Source: an uncultured Eubacteriales bacterium (GTDB lineage Bacteria > Bacillota > Clostridia > Christensenellales > Aristaeellaceae). Taken from it: a DNA stretch of 58,720 nucleotides. Each line of letters starts with the position of its first letter. The first letter of the stretch is position 1. Made by a program: the position numbers and the translations under genes. Of the stretch, positions 50,672-58,710 are shown piece after piece. The DNA is taken from positions 1 to 58,720 of the forward strand of contig CACXBB010000012.1 of the NCBI GenBank assembly GCA_902765735.1. The letters are read 5' to 3'. A model generated the notes under the pieces. The model was not told where the DNA came from. It worked only from the letters and a program-made list of their open reading frames with translations, and searched no databases.

Positions 50672-52189
50672 ATGAACAACGAACTGACGAGGCGCAATTT
50701 TCTGAAGGCGGCGGCGGTGAGCACGGCGGGCGTCGCGGCGGCGGGCATCCTGGGCAACGGCGTATTCTCCGCGCGCGCGGAGGAGAGCGCCGCGGCGGCC
50801 TTTGAGGGCAAGAAGAAGTTTGCCGGCATCGGCAGCCCGCGCATGGTGACCGACGACATCGCCTATCTCGGCGTCAGCGACCGCCGGATACAGCTTTTTG
50901 AGAACGTCTACCCGATCCCCCGGGGCGTGGCGTACAATTCCTACCTGCTGCTGGACGACAAGACCGCGCTGATCGACACGGTGGACCGCTCCGTCACCGG
51001 CCAGTTCTTCGAGAACCTCGTTGCCGCGCTGGACGGGCGCACGCTGGACTACCTGATCGTCAACCACATGGAGCCGGATCACAGCTCCGCCATCTCCGAG
51101 GTGCTGGTGCGCTGGCCGGAGGCGAAGGTGGTCTGCACCGCCGCCGCGGCCGTCATACTGAACCAGTTCTTCGCCTGCGACATCTCCGACCGGTCCATAC
51201 TGGTGGGCGAGGGCGACACCCTCAATACCGGCAGGCACACGCTGACCTTCGTGCTGGCCCCGATGGTCCACTGGCCGGAGGTCATGATGACCTACGACGA
51301 CGTGTCTGGCGCGCTGTTCTCCGCCGACGCCTTCGGCAGCTTCGGCGCGCTGAACGGCAACCTGTTCGCGGACGAGGTGGACTTCGAGAACGAGTGGCTG
51401 CCCGACGCCCGGCGCTACTACTGCAACATCGTGGGCAAGTACGGCAGCCAGGTGCAGGACGTGCTGGCAAAGGCCGGCACGGTGGACATCCGCATGCTCT
51501 GTCCCACCCACGGCCCGGTCTGGCGCGACAACCTGGGCTGGATCATCGACAAGTACGTCCACTGGAGCAGCTACACCCCCGAGGACGACGCCGTGATGGT
51601 GGTCTACGGCTCCATCTACGGCGGCACGGAGAGCGCCGCCAACGCCGTGGCCGGGCTGATCTCCCGCGCGGGGGTCCAGAACGTGGCGGTGTACGACGTG
51701 TCCAAGGCCCACGTCAGCGAGCTGATCGCCGAGGCCTTCCGCGTCAGCCACATCGTGCTGGCCTCCATCACCTACAACATGGGCATCTTCACGCCGATGA
51801 AGAACTTCCTGCTGGACCTGGAGGCCCACAACCTGCAAAACCGCAGGTTCGCCATCCTCGAAAACGGCAGCTGGTCCCCCGTCGCGGGCGACCTGATGGT
51901 GGAGATCATCGACCGCCTGACGGGCTGCGGCTGCGTGGGCGAGAAGGTGACGATACTGTCCTCCCCCGACGACGGCGACGCGGAGGCCCTGACCGCCCTG
52001 GCGGAGGCCGTGGCGCAGTCGGTGCTGAACGCCGGGGACGCCGAAGCTCCCGAGGAAGCCGCCGCCCCCGCCGCCCGCTGGGTGTGCAAGGTCTGCGGCT
52101 ACGTGTATGAGGGCGACGAGCTGCCCGAGGACTTCAAGTGCCCCGTCTGCGGCGTGGACGCCAGCATGTTCGAAAAGCAGGAGGGGTGA
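50672..52189 (+). CDS. Flavodiiron protein-rubredoxin fusion with a Tat signal
   Basis: A 505-residue protein with perfect aggagg. Residues 6-14 (TRRNFLKAA) and the following Ala/Gly core form a Tat-type signal, cut near ARA-EE (about 36). The beta-lactamase diiron domain has all ligands: His132, Glu134, Asp136, His137 (NHMEPDHS), His200, Asp219, His280. The flavodoxin domain starts [12 protein letters not shown]. The C-terminal rubredoxin has [10 protein letters not shown] and CPVCG. Flavodiiron proteins reduce O2 to water or NO to N2O. They are normally cytosolic, so export is unusual. Rubredoxin fusion gives an internal electron relay. Confidence 0.93.
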   Translation: MNNELTRRNFLKAAAVSTAGVAAAGILGNGVFSARAEESAAAAFEGKKKFAGIGSPRMVTDDIAYLGVSDRRIQLFENVYPIPRGVAYNSYLLLDDKTALIDTVDRSVTGQFFENLVAALDGRTLDYLIVNHMEPDHSSAISEVLVRWPEAKVVCTAAAAVILNQFFACDISDRSILVGEGDTLNTGRHTLTFVLAPMVHWPEVMMTYDDVSGALFSADAFGSFGALNGNLFADEVDFENEWLPDARRYYCNIVGKYGSQVQDVLAKAGTVDIRMLCPTHGPVWRDNLGWIIDKYVHWSSYTPEDDAVMVVYGSIYGGTESAANAVAGLISRAGVQNVAVYDVSKAHVSELIAEAFRVSHIVLASITYNMGIFTPMKNFLLDLEAHNLQNRRFAILENGSWSPVAGDLMVEIIDRLTGCGCVGEKVTILSSPDDGDAEALTALAEAVAQSVLNAGDAEAPEEAAAPAARWVCKVCGYVYEGDELPEDFKCPVCGVDASMFEKQEG

Positions 52190-52197
52190 CGTAAAGG

Positions 52198-52476
52198 GGA
52201 CGACCTCTTCCGTCAGCCCTACGGGCTGCCACCTTCCCCTGAAGGGGAAGGCACGACCTCTTCCGCCTCCTGCGGGGGCACCTTCCCCTGAAGGGGAAGG
52301 CACGACCTCTTCCGCCCCCTGCGGGGGCACCTTCCCCTGAAGGGGAAGGTACGACCTCTTCCGCCCCCTGCGGGGGCACCTTCCCCTGAAGGGGAAGGCA
52401 AAGGGAAGCGTATCCAAAAGCCTTCCCCTTCAGGGGAAGGTGGACCGCCGCAGGCGGGACGGAAGAGGTCGTCCCG
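52198..52476. repeat. Palindromic repeat with a fourfold tandem left half
   Basis: Left-half units acgacctcttccg...ccttcccctgaaggggaagg start at 52200, 52253, 52302 and 52351, a period of 49-50 bp after the first. A single inverted right half (aagccttccccttcaggggaagg ... ggaagaggtcgt) closes the block. Fills the gap between the flavodiiron gene and the signalling operon. No gene is seen. Confidence 0.9.
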
Positions 52477-52496
52477 TATCCCCCAGGAAAGCAATA

Positions 52497-52529
52497 CAAA
52501 ACCACCGTCCCGCGCGGACGGTGGTTTTG
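52497..52529. terminator. Terminator at the end of the signalling operon
   Basis: Perfect 14-bp stem caaaaccaccgtcc / ggacggtggttttg with a cgcgc loop; serves the minus-strand operon and perhaps plus-strand read-through. Confidence 0.85.
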
Positions 52530-52538
52530 CGTTGCCAT

Positions 52539-52898
52539 CTACCCCATCTTCGTATGGGAGAGCACATCCAGCGTGTCGAGGATCTCCCCGAACCAGTCCA
52601 CCTCCCCGATCCGGCCCATGACCAGCGCCCGTCCCGCCACGAACAGCGCGACCAGCAGCACGATGAGGGCGATGATGTAGATCATGACCGCGGTGAAGCC
52701 CAGTATGCTGCCGACGATGTCCCCGGGCCTGCCGGGGATGATCTTCCGGACCGGCCGGTGGATGAACTGAAACAGCGCCGGGATCGTGCAGCCAAAGGCG
52801 TCGAGGGCACGGTTGTGCAGGGGGAGGGGGCGTCCGCACTCCGGGCAGACCTTCGTGCCGGAGGGGATGTTTTTTTCGCAGTGCGGGCATTGGTTCAT
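52539..52898 (-). CDS. Zinc-ribbon membrane protein
   Basis: A 119-residue protein. N-terminal zinc ribbon CPHCEKNIPSGTKVCPECG (residues 4-22) and one long or two short membrane helices about residues 62-92 (GSILGFTAVMIYIIALIVLLVALFVAG). Final 25 residues are polar. Such zinc_ribbon_2 membrane proteins have no defined function. Last gene of the minus-strand c-di-GMP operon, 32 bp after the cyclase stop; it might be a regulator of the membrane cyclase. Confidence 0.8.
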   Translation of the reverse strand: MNQCPHCEKNIPSGTKVCPECGRPLPLHNRALDAFGCTIPALFQFIHRPVRKIIPGRPGDIVGSILGFTAVMIYIIALIVLLVALFVAGRALVMGRIGEVDWFGEILDTLDVLSHTKMG

Positions 52899-52930
52899 GA
52901 TCGTTCACCCTCCCGGGAGTCCTTGTCCCG

Positions 52931-54109
52931 TCAGTATGCGGCCCGGGTGGTATGTCCCTGCCGCTTGCCGTGGGCCTTGTCCAGGTACAGCTTTTCATCG
53001 GCCCGCTGCATGCAGCTCTGGAGGTTGTCCTCCCCGTCCCGGAGCGCGTCGAAGCCGATGCCGATCGACACGATGTAGGGCGTTCCCTGCGCCCGGCACG
53101 CCTCCTCGATCCGGGCGCGGATCGCGGCGACCAGCGGCTCGACCTCGTCCGCGCTGTTGGGGTGGAGGATGAGTATGAACTCGTCGCCGCCGTACCGGCC
53201 CAGGAACGCGGGCGCGCTTTGGCTGTTGACCGTCTTGCGCAGCGCTTCCGCCACCAGCACCAGCGCCCGGTCGCCCTCCGCGTGGCCGTAGGTGTCGTTG
53301 ATCTTCTTGAAGTCGTTGATGTCCAGCATGATCACATAGCTCAGCCGGCCGTCCCGGTGGTTGCCGCTCTCCTGGGTGAGGTAGTGCAGCAGCTGCCGGC
53401 GGTTGTTGAGCCGCGTCAGGGGGTCGATCGAAATCTGCCCCTCCATCGACTGGATGTAGAAGATCAGCATCAGTATCGTGCAGCAGAAGCAGAATATGGG
53501 CGTCTTGGGCAGCGCGAGCAGCTGGAACACGCCGCCGAAGATCACCAGCAGCGGGAAGAGCCCCACGAACAGGTGCCTTCTCTTTTCAAACGGATTCTTC
53601 TCCGTGTGCGCCCTGCGCGAGGTGTAGACGATGACCGCCGTGATGTAGATGGACGGCACGATCACCAGGAATATGTTGTAGGCGGGCTGGAGCTCGAGGG
53701 TGTCGCTCAGCAGCAGGCGCGGGTTTATCAGATACATGGCGATCATAACCACCGTGGAGACGATGAAGGGAAAGATCACCGAGAATTTGTTGATCGCCCT
53801 CTCCCTGTGGGGGGCCTGCTCCACCACCATGACGTACTGAAGCCACAGGTAGGTGATGGCGGCCATGATGATGCAGTTTGAAAAGTTGGTCGCCACCACG
53901 GTGAAGCGGTTCCGGGGGATGATTCCCGCGATGATGGCCGCCCACAGCGCGTCGGAGATGAAGTAGAGCATGAAGGCGATCAGCGCGTGATCAAATTTGA
54001 TCTGCTTTTCCTGCCGGTCCGCGTTGAAAAGGTCCCGCAGCAGCATGATGCCGAATATGATCACGCACACCAGGTTGGCTTCCGTATAGTAGATAAAATA
54101 TCCGGACAT
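52931..54109 (-). CDS. Membrane diguanylate cyclase
   Basis: A 392-residue protein. The N-terminal 220 residues contain about six helices of a 7TM/MASE-like sensor. The C-terminal GGDEF domain starts IDPLTRLNNRRQLLHYL and has the intact active site RYGGDEFILIL. No RxxD inhibitory site just before GGDEF, so product inhibition is probably absent. Makes c-di-GMP from two GTP in response to an unknown membrane-side signal. Follows the phosphodiesterase gene by 69 bp. Confidence 0.92.
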   Translation of the reverse strand: MSGYFIYYTEANLVCVIIFGIMLLRDLFNADRQEKQIKFDHALIAFMLYFISDALWAAIIAGIIPRNRFTVVATNFSNCIIMAAITYLWLQYVMVVEQAPHRERAINKFSVIFPFIVSTVVMIAMYLINPRLLLSDTLELQPAYNIFLVIVPSIYITAVIVYTSRRAHTEKNPFEKRRHLFVGLFPLLVIFGGVFQLLALPKTPIFCFCCTILMLIFYIQSMEGQISIDPLTRLNNRRQLLHYLTQESGNHRDGRLSYVIMLDINDFKKINDTYGHAEGDRALVLVAEALRKTVNSQSAPAFLGRYGGDEFILILHPNSADEVEPLVAAIRARIEEACRAQGTPYIVSIGIGFDALRDGEDNLQSCMQRADEKLYLDKAHGKRQGHTTRAAY

Positions 54110-54178
54110 CCGTCCGCATCCCCTTTGCGATAAGTTTCATAATATATATGGCAAGGCATCCCCATCCGCGTCGGGGCG

Positions 54179-55951
54179 CTACATCTCCAGCCATTGCCGG
54201 ATCTGCCGCTCCCGCTCCTCCGGGGTCTCGCAGGCCCCGGAGCAGTGGCCCCTGCTGCGCCGGTACAGTATGGATTCCAGCGGTTCCGGCCGGTGGAAGA
54301 GATACCCCTGGGCCAGCTCACAGCCCACATCGAGCAGAAACTGCTTCTGCTCGTCGGTCTCCATGCCCTCCACCAGGGTGTGGATGCCCAGCTCCCGGGA
54401 CACGTCGATCATGGCCTTGATGATCCTGCGGTTGGCGCCGTTGTGGTCGTTCAGGTTTCGGATGAGCTCCATGTCGAACTTGATCAGGTTGAAGTCGTAG
54501 CGGCTGAACATGTTCAGGGAGGAGTAGCCGCTGCCGAAGTCGTCCAGCCACAGCTTGTAGCCGTCCCGGCGTATCCTGCGCAGCTGCTCGTGGAAGCGCT
54601 CCGTGCCGGTGGCCATGTCCTGCTCGGTGATCTCGACGATGAAGTAGTCCTTGCCGATGTATTTGGCGATGTCGTACTGGGCGTACAGGCGGTTGAGCTC
54701 CGTGGGGATATCCACATAGTCGAAGTCCTGCCCGGAGAAGTTGATCGACACGGGCAGCAGCAAAAGCCCCGCCGCCACCCGGACGGGGATGTCCCGGCAC
54801 ACCTGCTCCAGCATGTACAGGTCCAGCTTGTAGAGCAGGTGGTACTTCTCCAGCACGGGGATGAACTCGCCGGGGGAGATGATGCCCCTCACGGGGTCCA
54901 CCCAGCGTGCCAGGGCCTCCTGCACGGTGGTCTTGCCGGTCTCCAGCCGCATGATGCCCTGGTAGTAGATCTTGATCCAGCCCTGCCTGAGCGCCTTGTC
55001 GAAGTTCTCCACGATGTAGCGCTGGTTCCAGTAGAGGTTGTCGTCCTCGTGGGAATAGAAGTGGTCCGTCTCGTTCAGGTCGGTGCCGATCTGCTTGAGG
55101 GCGTTTTTCGCGTGGTCGTAGGCCGCAGTGGTGGTCATGTCCGCCTCGTAGACGCAGATGCCGACCTGTATGCCGGTGGTGTTGCCCAGGGCCTCCTTCC
55201 GGATCTGCGCGTTGACGGACCTGAGCCGCTCCGTGACGGCCTCCCGGCTGTCGAGGGCGTCAATGACGATGAAGTGCACGTCGGTGCCCCGCATGATCAG
55301 GGATTCCGGGAAGGCCTGCCGGAGCTTGCCGACGATGAGCCGTAGCAGCGCGTCCCCCTGGTCGAAGCCGTACTGGTTGTTGTAGTAGCGCATGGAGTTC
55401 ACGTCGGTGTACAGCAATACGGGCGTCCTGCCCTCCGCGCGCAGGGCGCGCGCCCGGTCCTCCGCGAATTCCCGAAAGTAGTTCAGGTTCGGCACGCCGG
55501 TCAGCGGGTCGGTGTAGAAGTGATCCTTCTGAAAGCGGCGGTAGTCCGCCGAGAGCCGCTCGGACTCGTCCTGGAACTGCGTGAGGTCCAGATAGACCAT
55601 GGACACCAGCTCCGTGCCGTCCGACATGCGCTCCCGGTGGCCGACGGAATGCACGAAGCGGTAGTCGTCGTCGTCGCCGAAGCGGGTCCGGTAGATGATG
55701 TCGTAGCCGCCCTTCTTTTCGATAAAGCCGGAGACCGCCTTCGAGACCCTGCCGACGTCGTCGGGATGGATGAAGTTCCAGGCGCTGCCCTTCTGCCGGC
55801 TCAGCAGGCGGCGGCGGTCGAGGCACAGCAGGTCGCAGAGGCCGTCCGAAACCAGGAGGGGGATGAGCGCCCCGCCGTCCTCCTGAAAAAAGGCCACGGG
55901 GAGCCTCAAAGACTCGTATGCGCTTCTGATATCATCCGGGAATCGATACAT
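54179..55951 (-). CDS. PAS-degenerate GGDEF-EAL c-di-GMP phosphodiesterase
   Basis: A 590-residue protein. I chose ATG 55951 because aggagg lies 9 bp upstream; an ATG at 56002 overlapping the previous stop (ATGA) is the alternative. PAS-like domain residues 1-145 (WNFIHPDDVGRVSKAVSGFIEKKGGYDIIYR). The GGDEF domain begins TDPLTGVPNLNYF but its active site reads RGTDVHF in place of RGGDEF, so it cannot make c-di-GMP. The EAL domain is complete: EALARWVDP, SINFSGQDF, EITEQDM, LDDFGSGYSSL, KFDMELI and VEGMETDEQ. It should hydrolyse c-di-GMP, with PAS and perhaps GTP on the dead GGDEF as control inputs. Confidence 0.92.
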   Translation of the reverse strand: MYRFPDDIRSAYESLRLPVAFFQEDGGALIPLLVSDGLCDLLCLDRRRLLSRQKGSAWNFIHPDDVGRVSKAVSGFIEKKGGYDIIYRTRFGDDDDYRFVHSVGHRERMSDGTELVSMVYLDLTQFQDESERLSADYRRFQKDHFYTDPLTGVPNLNYFREFAEDRARALRAEGRTPVLLYTDVNSMRYYNNQYGFDQGDALLRLIVGKLRQAFPESLIMRGTDVHFIVIDALDSREAVTERLRSVNAQIRKEALGNTTGIQVGICVYEADMTTTAAYDHAKNALKQIGTDLNETDHFYSHEDDNLYWNQRYIVENFDKALRQGWIKIYYQGIMRLETGKTTVQEALARWVDPVRGIISPGEFIPVLEKYHLLYKLDLYMLEQVCRDIPVRVAAGLLLLPVSINFSGQDFDYVDIPTELNRLYAQYDIAKYIGKDYFIVEITEQDMATGTERFHEQLRRIRRDGYKLWLDDFGSGYSSLNMFSRYDFNLIKFDMELIRNLNDHNGANRRIIKAMIDVSRELGIHTLVEGMETDEQKQFLLDVGCELAQGYLFHRPEPLESILYRRSRGHCSGACETPEERERQIRQWLEM

Positions 55952-55998
55952 GGCGGCAGCCTCCTGTGTATTTTCGTGAGGATCGACGGCCGGTACGG

Positions 55999-57765
55999 TC
56001 ATCTTCTCTTCTTCCCCGTCTCGCGGTAGTAGCGGTCCTTGTCCTCGTACATGCGTTTGTCGGCGATGGCCTGCATCCCGGCGAAGCCGGAATCGTAGCA
56101 GTCGCTGTAAGCGTACCCGACGGAGGCGCTGACCCCGCGCTCGGCCATCGTCCCTCTGAGATGGCGGATGCCCTCGAGGCACTCCGCCTCGGTATAGTCC
56201 TGCAATATGACGATGAACTCGTCCCCGCCGGTCCGAAAGACCCGCTTTGCCCCGAACACCGAGGACATGCAGGCGGCCACATCGACGATCAGCCGGTCGC
56301 CGGCCTCGTGGCCCAGGGTGTCGTTGGTCTCCTTCAGGCCGTTGATGTCCACGGCGATCACGGCCAGGGGCTTGTTCCGGTACTGGTTGGCCAGCACGTT
56401 CTGCAGCCCGCTGCGGTTCATGACGCCGGTGAGAGGGTCGTTCATGGACAGCCGCTCCAGCCGGATGGCCTCGTCCTTGTCGTAGTGGATGCAGCTCTGC
56501 CTGGTGTTGAAGCCGTTGTAGATGGCCACCATCATCTCGTGGCAGTTGTCGTAGCCGCAGGCCGAGCAGTTGATCTCCCGGGACTCGGGCGTGCGCTTGT
56601 GCATCTCGTTGAATATGCGGTCCGCCTCTTCCTCCGTGGGGATGCGCAGGTCGCAATCGCCGCTGCGGTTGACGAAGCGGCGCAGGTAGTGGGAGAGGGA
56701 CAGACTGCCGAACTGCCGGTTCAGCAGCGCCAGCCGTTTTTCCGGGGTGTGCCGGGGGTTCCAGGGGGAATCCGGGTCGTCGCGCTTGCTCTCGGTGCGG
56801 ATCCTCTGGATGGCGCAGAGCATGCGGTCCTCCTCGTACAGCCCGGCCTCGCCGGCGGTGCCCTCGATGCAGCCCTCCTGGCAGTTCAGCGCGTCGATCA
56901 TCAGAAAGGGGGTCCTGGACTGGGCTAACTTCCCGGCGTTTTTGTTCAGCCAGCCGTAGAGATAGGTCTTGCCCGAGACCACCCGGATCAGCGTGTCGTC
57001 CCCCAAAAACCAGCGGACGTTCTCCGCCAGCCCTCCCGGCGCGGGGTAGAAGGACCCCAGGCCGTACTCGATCTCGTCGGTGGCGTCGGGCCCGTACACG
57101 CCGTGACGGCGCACGTACTCCATCAGCTTGAGGAAGGTGACGTTGTAGTGCACGGGGCTGTCGCCATAGGCGTCCGTCTCCAGCTTCTTGCCGATGCAGG
57201 GGCCGATGAAGGCGAGCCGGTCCGCAATCCCCAGCTCCTCGCGGCAGTAGATCGCGGCGCAGACCATGGGGCTCTGAACCGGAATCAGCCGCGGTATGAG
57301 CTCCGGCAGGCAGTGCTCCACGTAGGACACGGCCACCGGGCAGGGTGTGGAGATGCCGCCGTAGAACTGCTTCTCCCGGATGTATTTCAGATAGGCCCAG
57401 GTGCAGATGTCCGCGCCGAAGGCCACGGAGACGATGCGCCGCACGCCCAGCGCCTTCAGCCCGCCCAGTATGGCGCCGTATTCCTCCGGATAGGCGGCGC
57501 GAAAGGCCGGGGCGAGCAGCAGGGTGATGGGCTCGCCCCGCTTGAGGTCGGCGAAGAAGGCGTCCGTGTCGTCGCGGTAGTCGCGGGCGCCGTGGTCGCA
57601 CAGCGCAAAGCACGCGCCGCAGGAGATGCAGCGGTCCGCGTTGATCTGCACCACGGAGGAGGCGCCGTCGGTCTGGACGTAGCTCGCCCCGGGGGAGGTG
57701 CAGACCCTGACGCACTTGTTGCAGCTGATGCAGTTTTCGTTGGTGAAGATCAGGCCGTCCTTCAT
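55999..57765 (-). CDS. [FeFe]-hydrogenase-like iron-sulfur sensor fused to a GGDEF cyclase
   Basis: A 588-residue protein with ggaggcgg upstream. Two ferredoxin motifs: C12/15/18/22 and C46/49/52/56. The hydrogenase large-subunit-like domain (about 78-360) keeps the four H-cluster Cys: C142 (STPCPV), C190 (GPCIGKKLE), C295 and C299 (NCQEGC). The proton-transfer Cys of TSCCPxW is Pro141 and the Trp is Ala145. A third Fe-S domain has C400, C403, C408 and C425 (CSACGYDNC). The C-terminal GGDEF domain (440-580) has intact GGDEF at 513-517. It probably senses H2 or redox state and makes c-di-GMP. It is second in an operon and overlaps or abuts the phosphodiesterase gene. Confidence 0.88.
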   Translation of the reverse strand: MKDGLIFTNENCISCNKCVRVCTSPGASYVQTDGASSVVQINADRCISCGACFALCDHGARDYRDDTDAFFADLKRGEPITLLLAPAFRAAYPEEYGAILGGLKALGVRRIVSVAFGADICTWAYLKYIREKQFYGGISTPCPVAVSYVEHCLPELIPRLIPVQSPMVCAAIYCREELGIADRLAFIGPCIGKKLETDAYGDSPVHYNVTFLKLMEYVRRHGVYGPDATDEIEYGLGSFYPAPGGLAENVRWFLGDDTLIRVVSGKTYLYGWLNKNAGKLAQSRTPFLMIDALNCQEGCIEGTAGEAGLYEEDRMLCAIQRIRTESKRDDPDSPWNPRHTPEKRLALLNRQFGSLSLSHYLRRFVNRSGDCDLRIPTEEEADRIFNEMHKRTPESREINCSACGYDNCHEMMVAIYNGFNTRQSCIHYDKDEAIRLERLSMNDPLTGVMNRSGLQNVLANQYRNKPLAVIAVDINGLKETNDTLGHEAGDRLIVDVAACMSSVFGAKRVFRTGGDEFIVILQDYTEAECLEGIRHLRGTMAERGVSASVGYAYSDCYDSGFAGMQAIADKRMYEDKDRYYRETGKKRR

Positions 57766-57813
57766 GCGTCCGCCTCCGTATCGTCGCTTGTCATTCGAAT
57801 ATCCCGCCGGGGC

Positions 57814-58488
57814 TCACAGCCCCATCTTTGCCATGATGCCGTCGGCGTCCACGCCGGGGTGCGTCACGTAGAGCCGGGCGATCTGCTCCACCAGCCCCAC
57901 GTCCCAGTCCCGGCGCGCGGCGATCTCCACGGCGGGCCGGCCCTTCTGGGTCTCCTTGATGACGGTCTCGATCTGGGCCTTGAGGTTGACCGTGTGGTTT
58001 TTGATGCGGTTCTTGTCCTCGATGTCGACGCGCATCACCTTGATTTTGCCGTCCTTCACATCGACGAGGGCCATCGTGATGGGCTGGTTGAACCGCCGCG
58101 GGCCGCAGGAGCCGGGGTTGAGGAGCACGGTGCGGCCCTGCCGCGCCTCATCGTAGCGGTGGCTGTGGCCGTAGATCACCAGATCGTAGGGGGACAGGTC
58201 GTCGGGCAGATCCCGCTTTTTGTGCGTCATGAATATGCGGATGCCGCCGAGAGTGAAGTCCAGAGACAGGGGGATGCCGTCGGCCCAGTCCCTGTCGTTG
58301 TTGCCCCGCACGACGTACACCGGGGCGACGCCGCCGAGGGTGATCAGTATGCCCTGGTTGTTCACGTCGCCGCCGTGGAGTATGGCGTCGGAGCCGGCGA
58401 GGCGGTTCAAGACCTCCTGGCGAAGGAGGCCGTGGGTGTCCGACAGGACGCCGAGGCGCATTGCACCCGGGTTGCTGTTGCCCGCCAT
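57814..58488 (-). CDS. YfcE/MJ0936-type metallophosphoesterase with C-terminal extension
   Basis: A 224-residue protein; ATG 58488 follows gggaggtgg. Calcineurin-like motifs: LGVLSDTHG (DxH), LHGGDVNN (GD), VVRGNNDRD (GNxD), TH in IFMTHKK, and YGHSHRYDE (GHxH). The core ends near residue 160; about 60 further residues (NHTVNLKAQIETVIKETQ ... DADGIMAKMGL) are not usual for the family. Such phosphodiesterases cleave small phosphodiesters of unknown identity. As first gene of the operon it could act on a nucleotide linked with c-di-GMP turnover, e.g. pGpG, but this is only inference. Confidence 0.9.
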   Translation of the reverse strand: MAGNSNPGAMRLGVLSDTHGLLRQEVLNRLAGSDAILHGGDVNNQGILITLGGVAPVYVVRGNNDRDWADGIPLSLDFTLGGIRIFMTHKKRDLPDDLSPYDLVIYGHSHRYDEARQGRTVLLNPGSCGPRRFNQPITMALVDVKDGKIKVMRVDIEDKNRIKNHTVNLKAQIETVIKETQKGRPAVEIAARRDWDVGLVEQIARLYVTHPGVDADGIMAKMGL

Positions 58489-58522
58489 CGGTCCACCTCC
58501 CAATCATTTTATCCCATTTAAC

Positions 58523-58551
58523 ATTATACCAAAAAAACAGGGTCGGTTCAA
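58523..58551 (-). promoter_or_regulatory. Promoter of the c-di-GMP operon
   Basis: Minus strand TTGAAC (58551-58546), 17 bp, TATAAT (58528-58523), 35 bp before the metallophosphoesterase start. Confidence 0.82.
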
Positions 58552-58566
58552 CTGTATTTTGAGCGG

Positions 58567-58595
58567 TAGACATTCAATGTTAATTCTGGTATACT
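58567..58595 (+). promoter_or_regulatory. Divergent promoter reading out of the window
   Basis: TAGACA at 58567-58572, 17 bp, TATACT at 58590-58595. The only thing downstream is the terminal repeat; any gene is outside the window. Confidence 0.55.
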
Positions 58596-58624
58596 GGTAG
58601 CACACAGAGATGTGATGAGAATAC

Positions 58625-58710
58625 TAGAGTGTGTTTCTAAATGCCGGGAGATGCAGTTTCGAGCGGATTTGGCTGCATTTCAAGGCGATTTTCCGCAGGC
58701 TTAGTGGGGC
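58625..58710. repeat. 86-bp dispersed repeat, right copy
   Basis: Inverted counterpart of 77-162 with one mismatch seen. The sequence after 58710 (taagtcaagg) differs from the left side, so the repeat unit ends about there. Confidence 0.85.

Noticed and set aside
52198-52476. CRISPR array suggested by regular 49-50 bp repeats.
   Set aside because: The units are contiguous without unique spacers, contain self-complementary hairpins and belong to a dispersed repeat family; no cas gene is present.
54179-57715. One uninterrupted 1178-codon minus-strand frame that would fuse the phosphodiesterase with an N-terminal half.
   Set aside because: The upstream half is out of frame with the hydrogenase-like/GGDEF gene, which has clear domains; the fused part is a GC-rich shadow. 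The phosphodiesterase starts at 55951 or 56002.
55999-57765. Catalytic H2-producing [FeFe] hydrogenase.
   Set aside because: The proton-transfer Cys is Pro141, the Trp of the TSCCPxW motif is Ala145, and the output is a GGDEF domain; a sensor is more likely.
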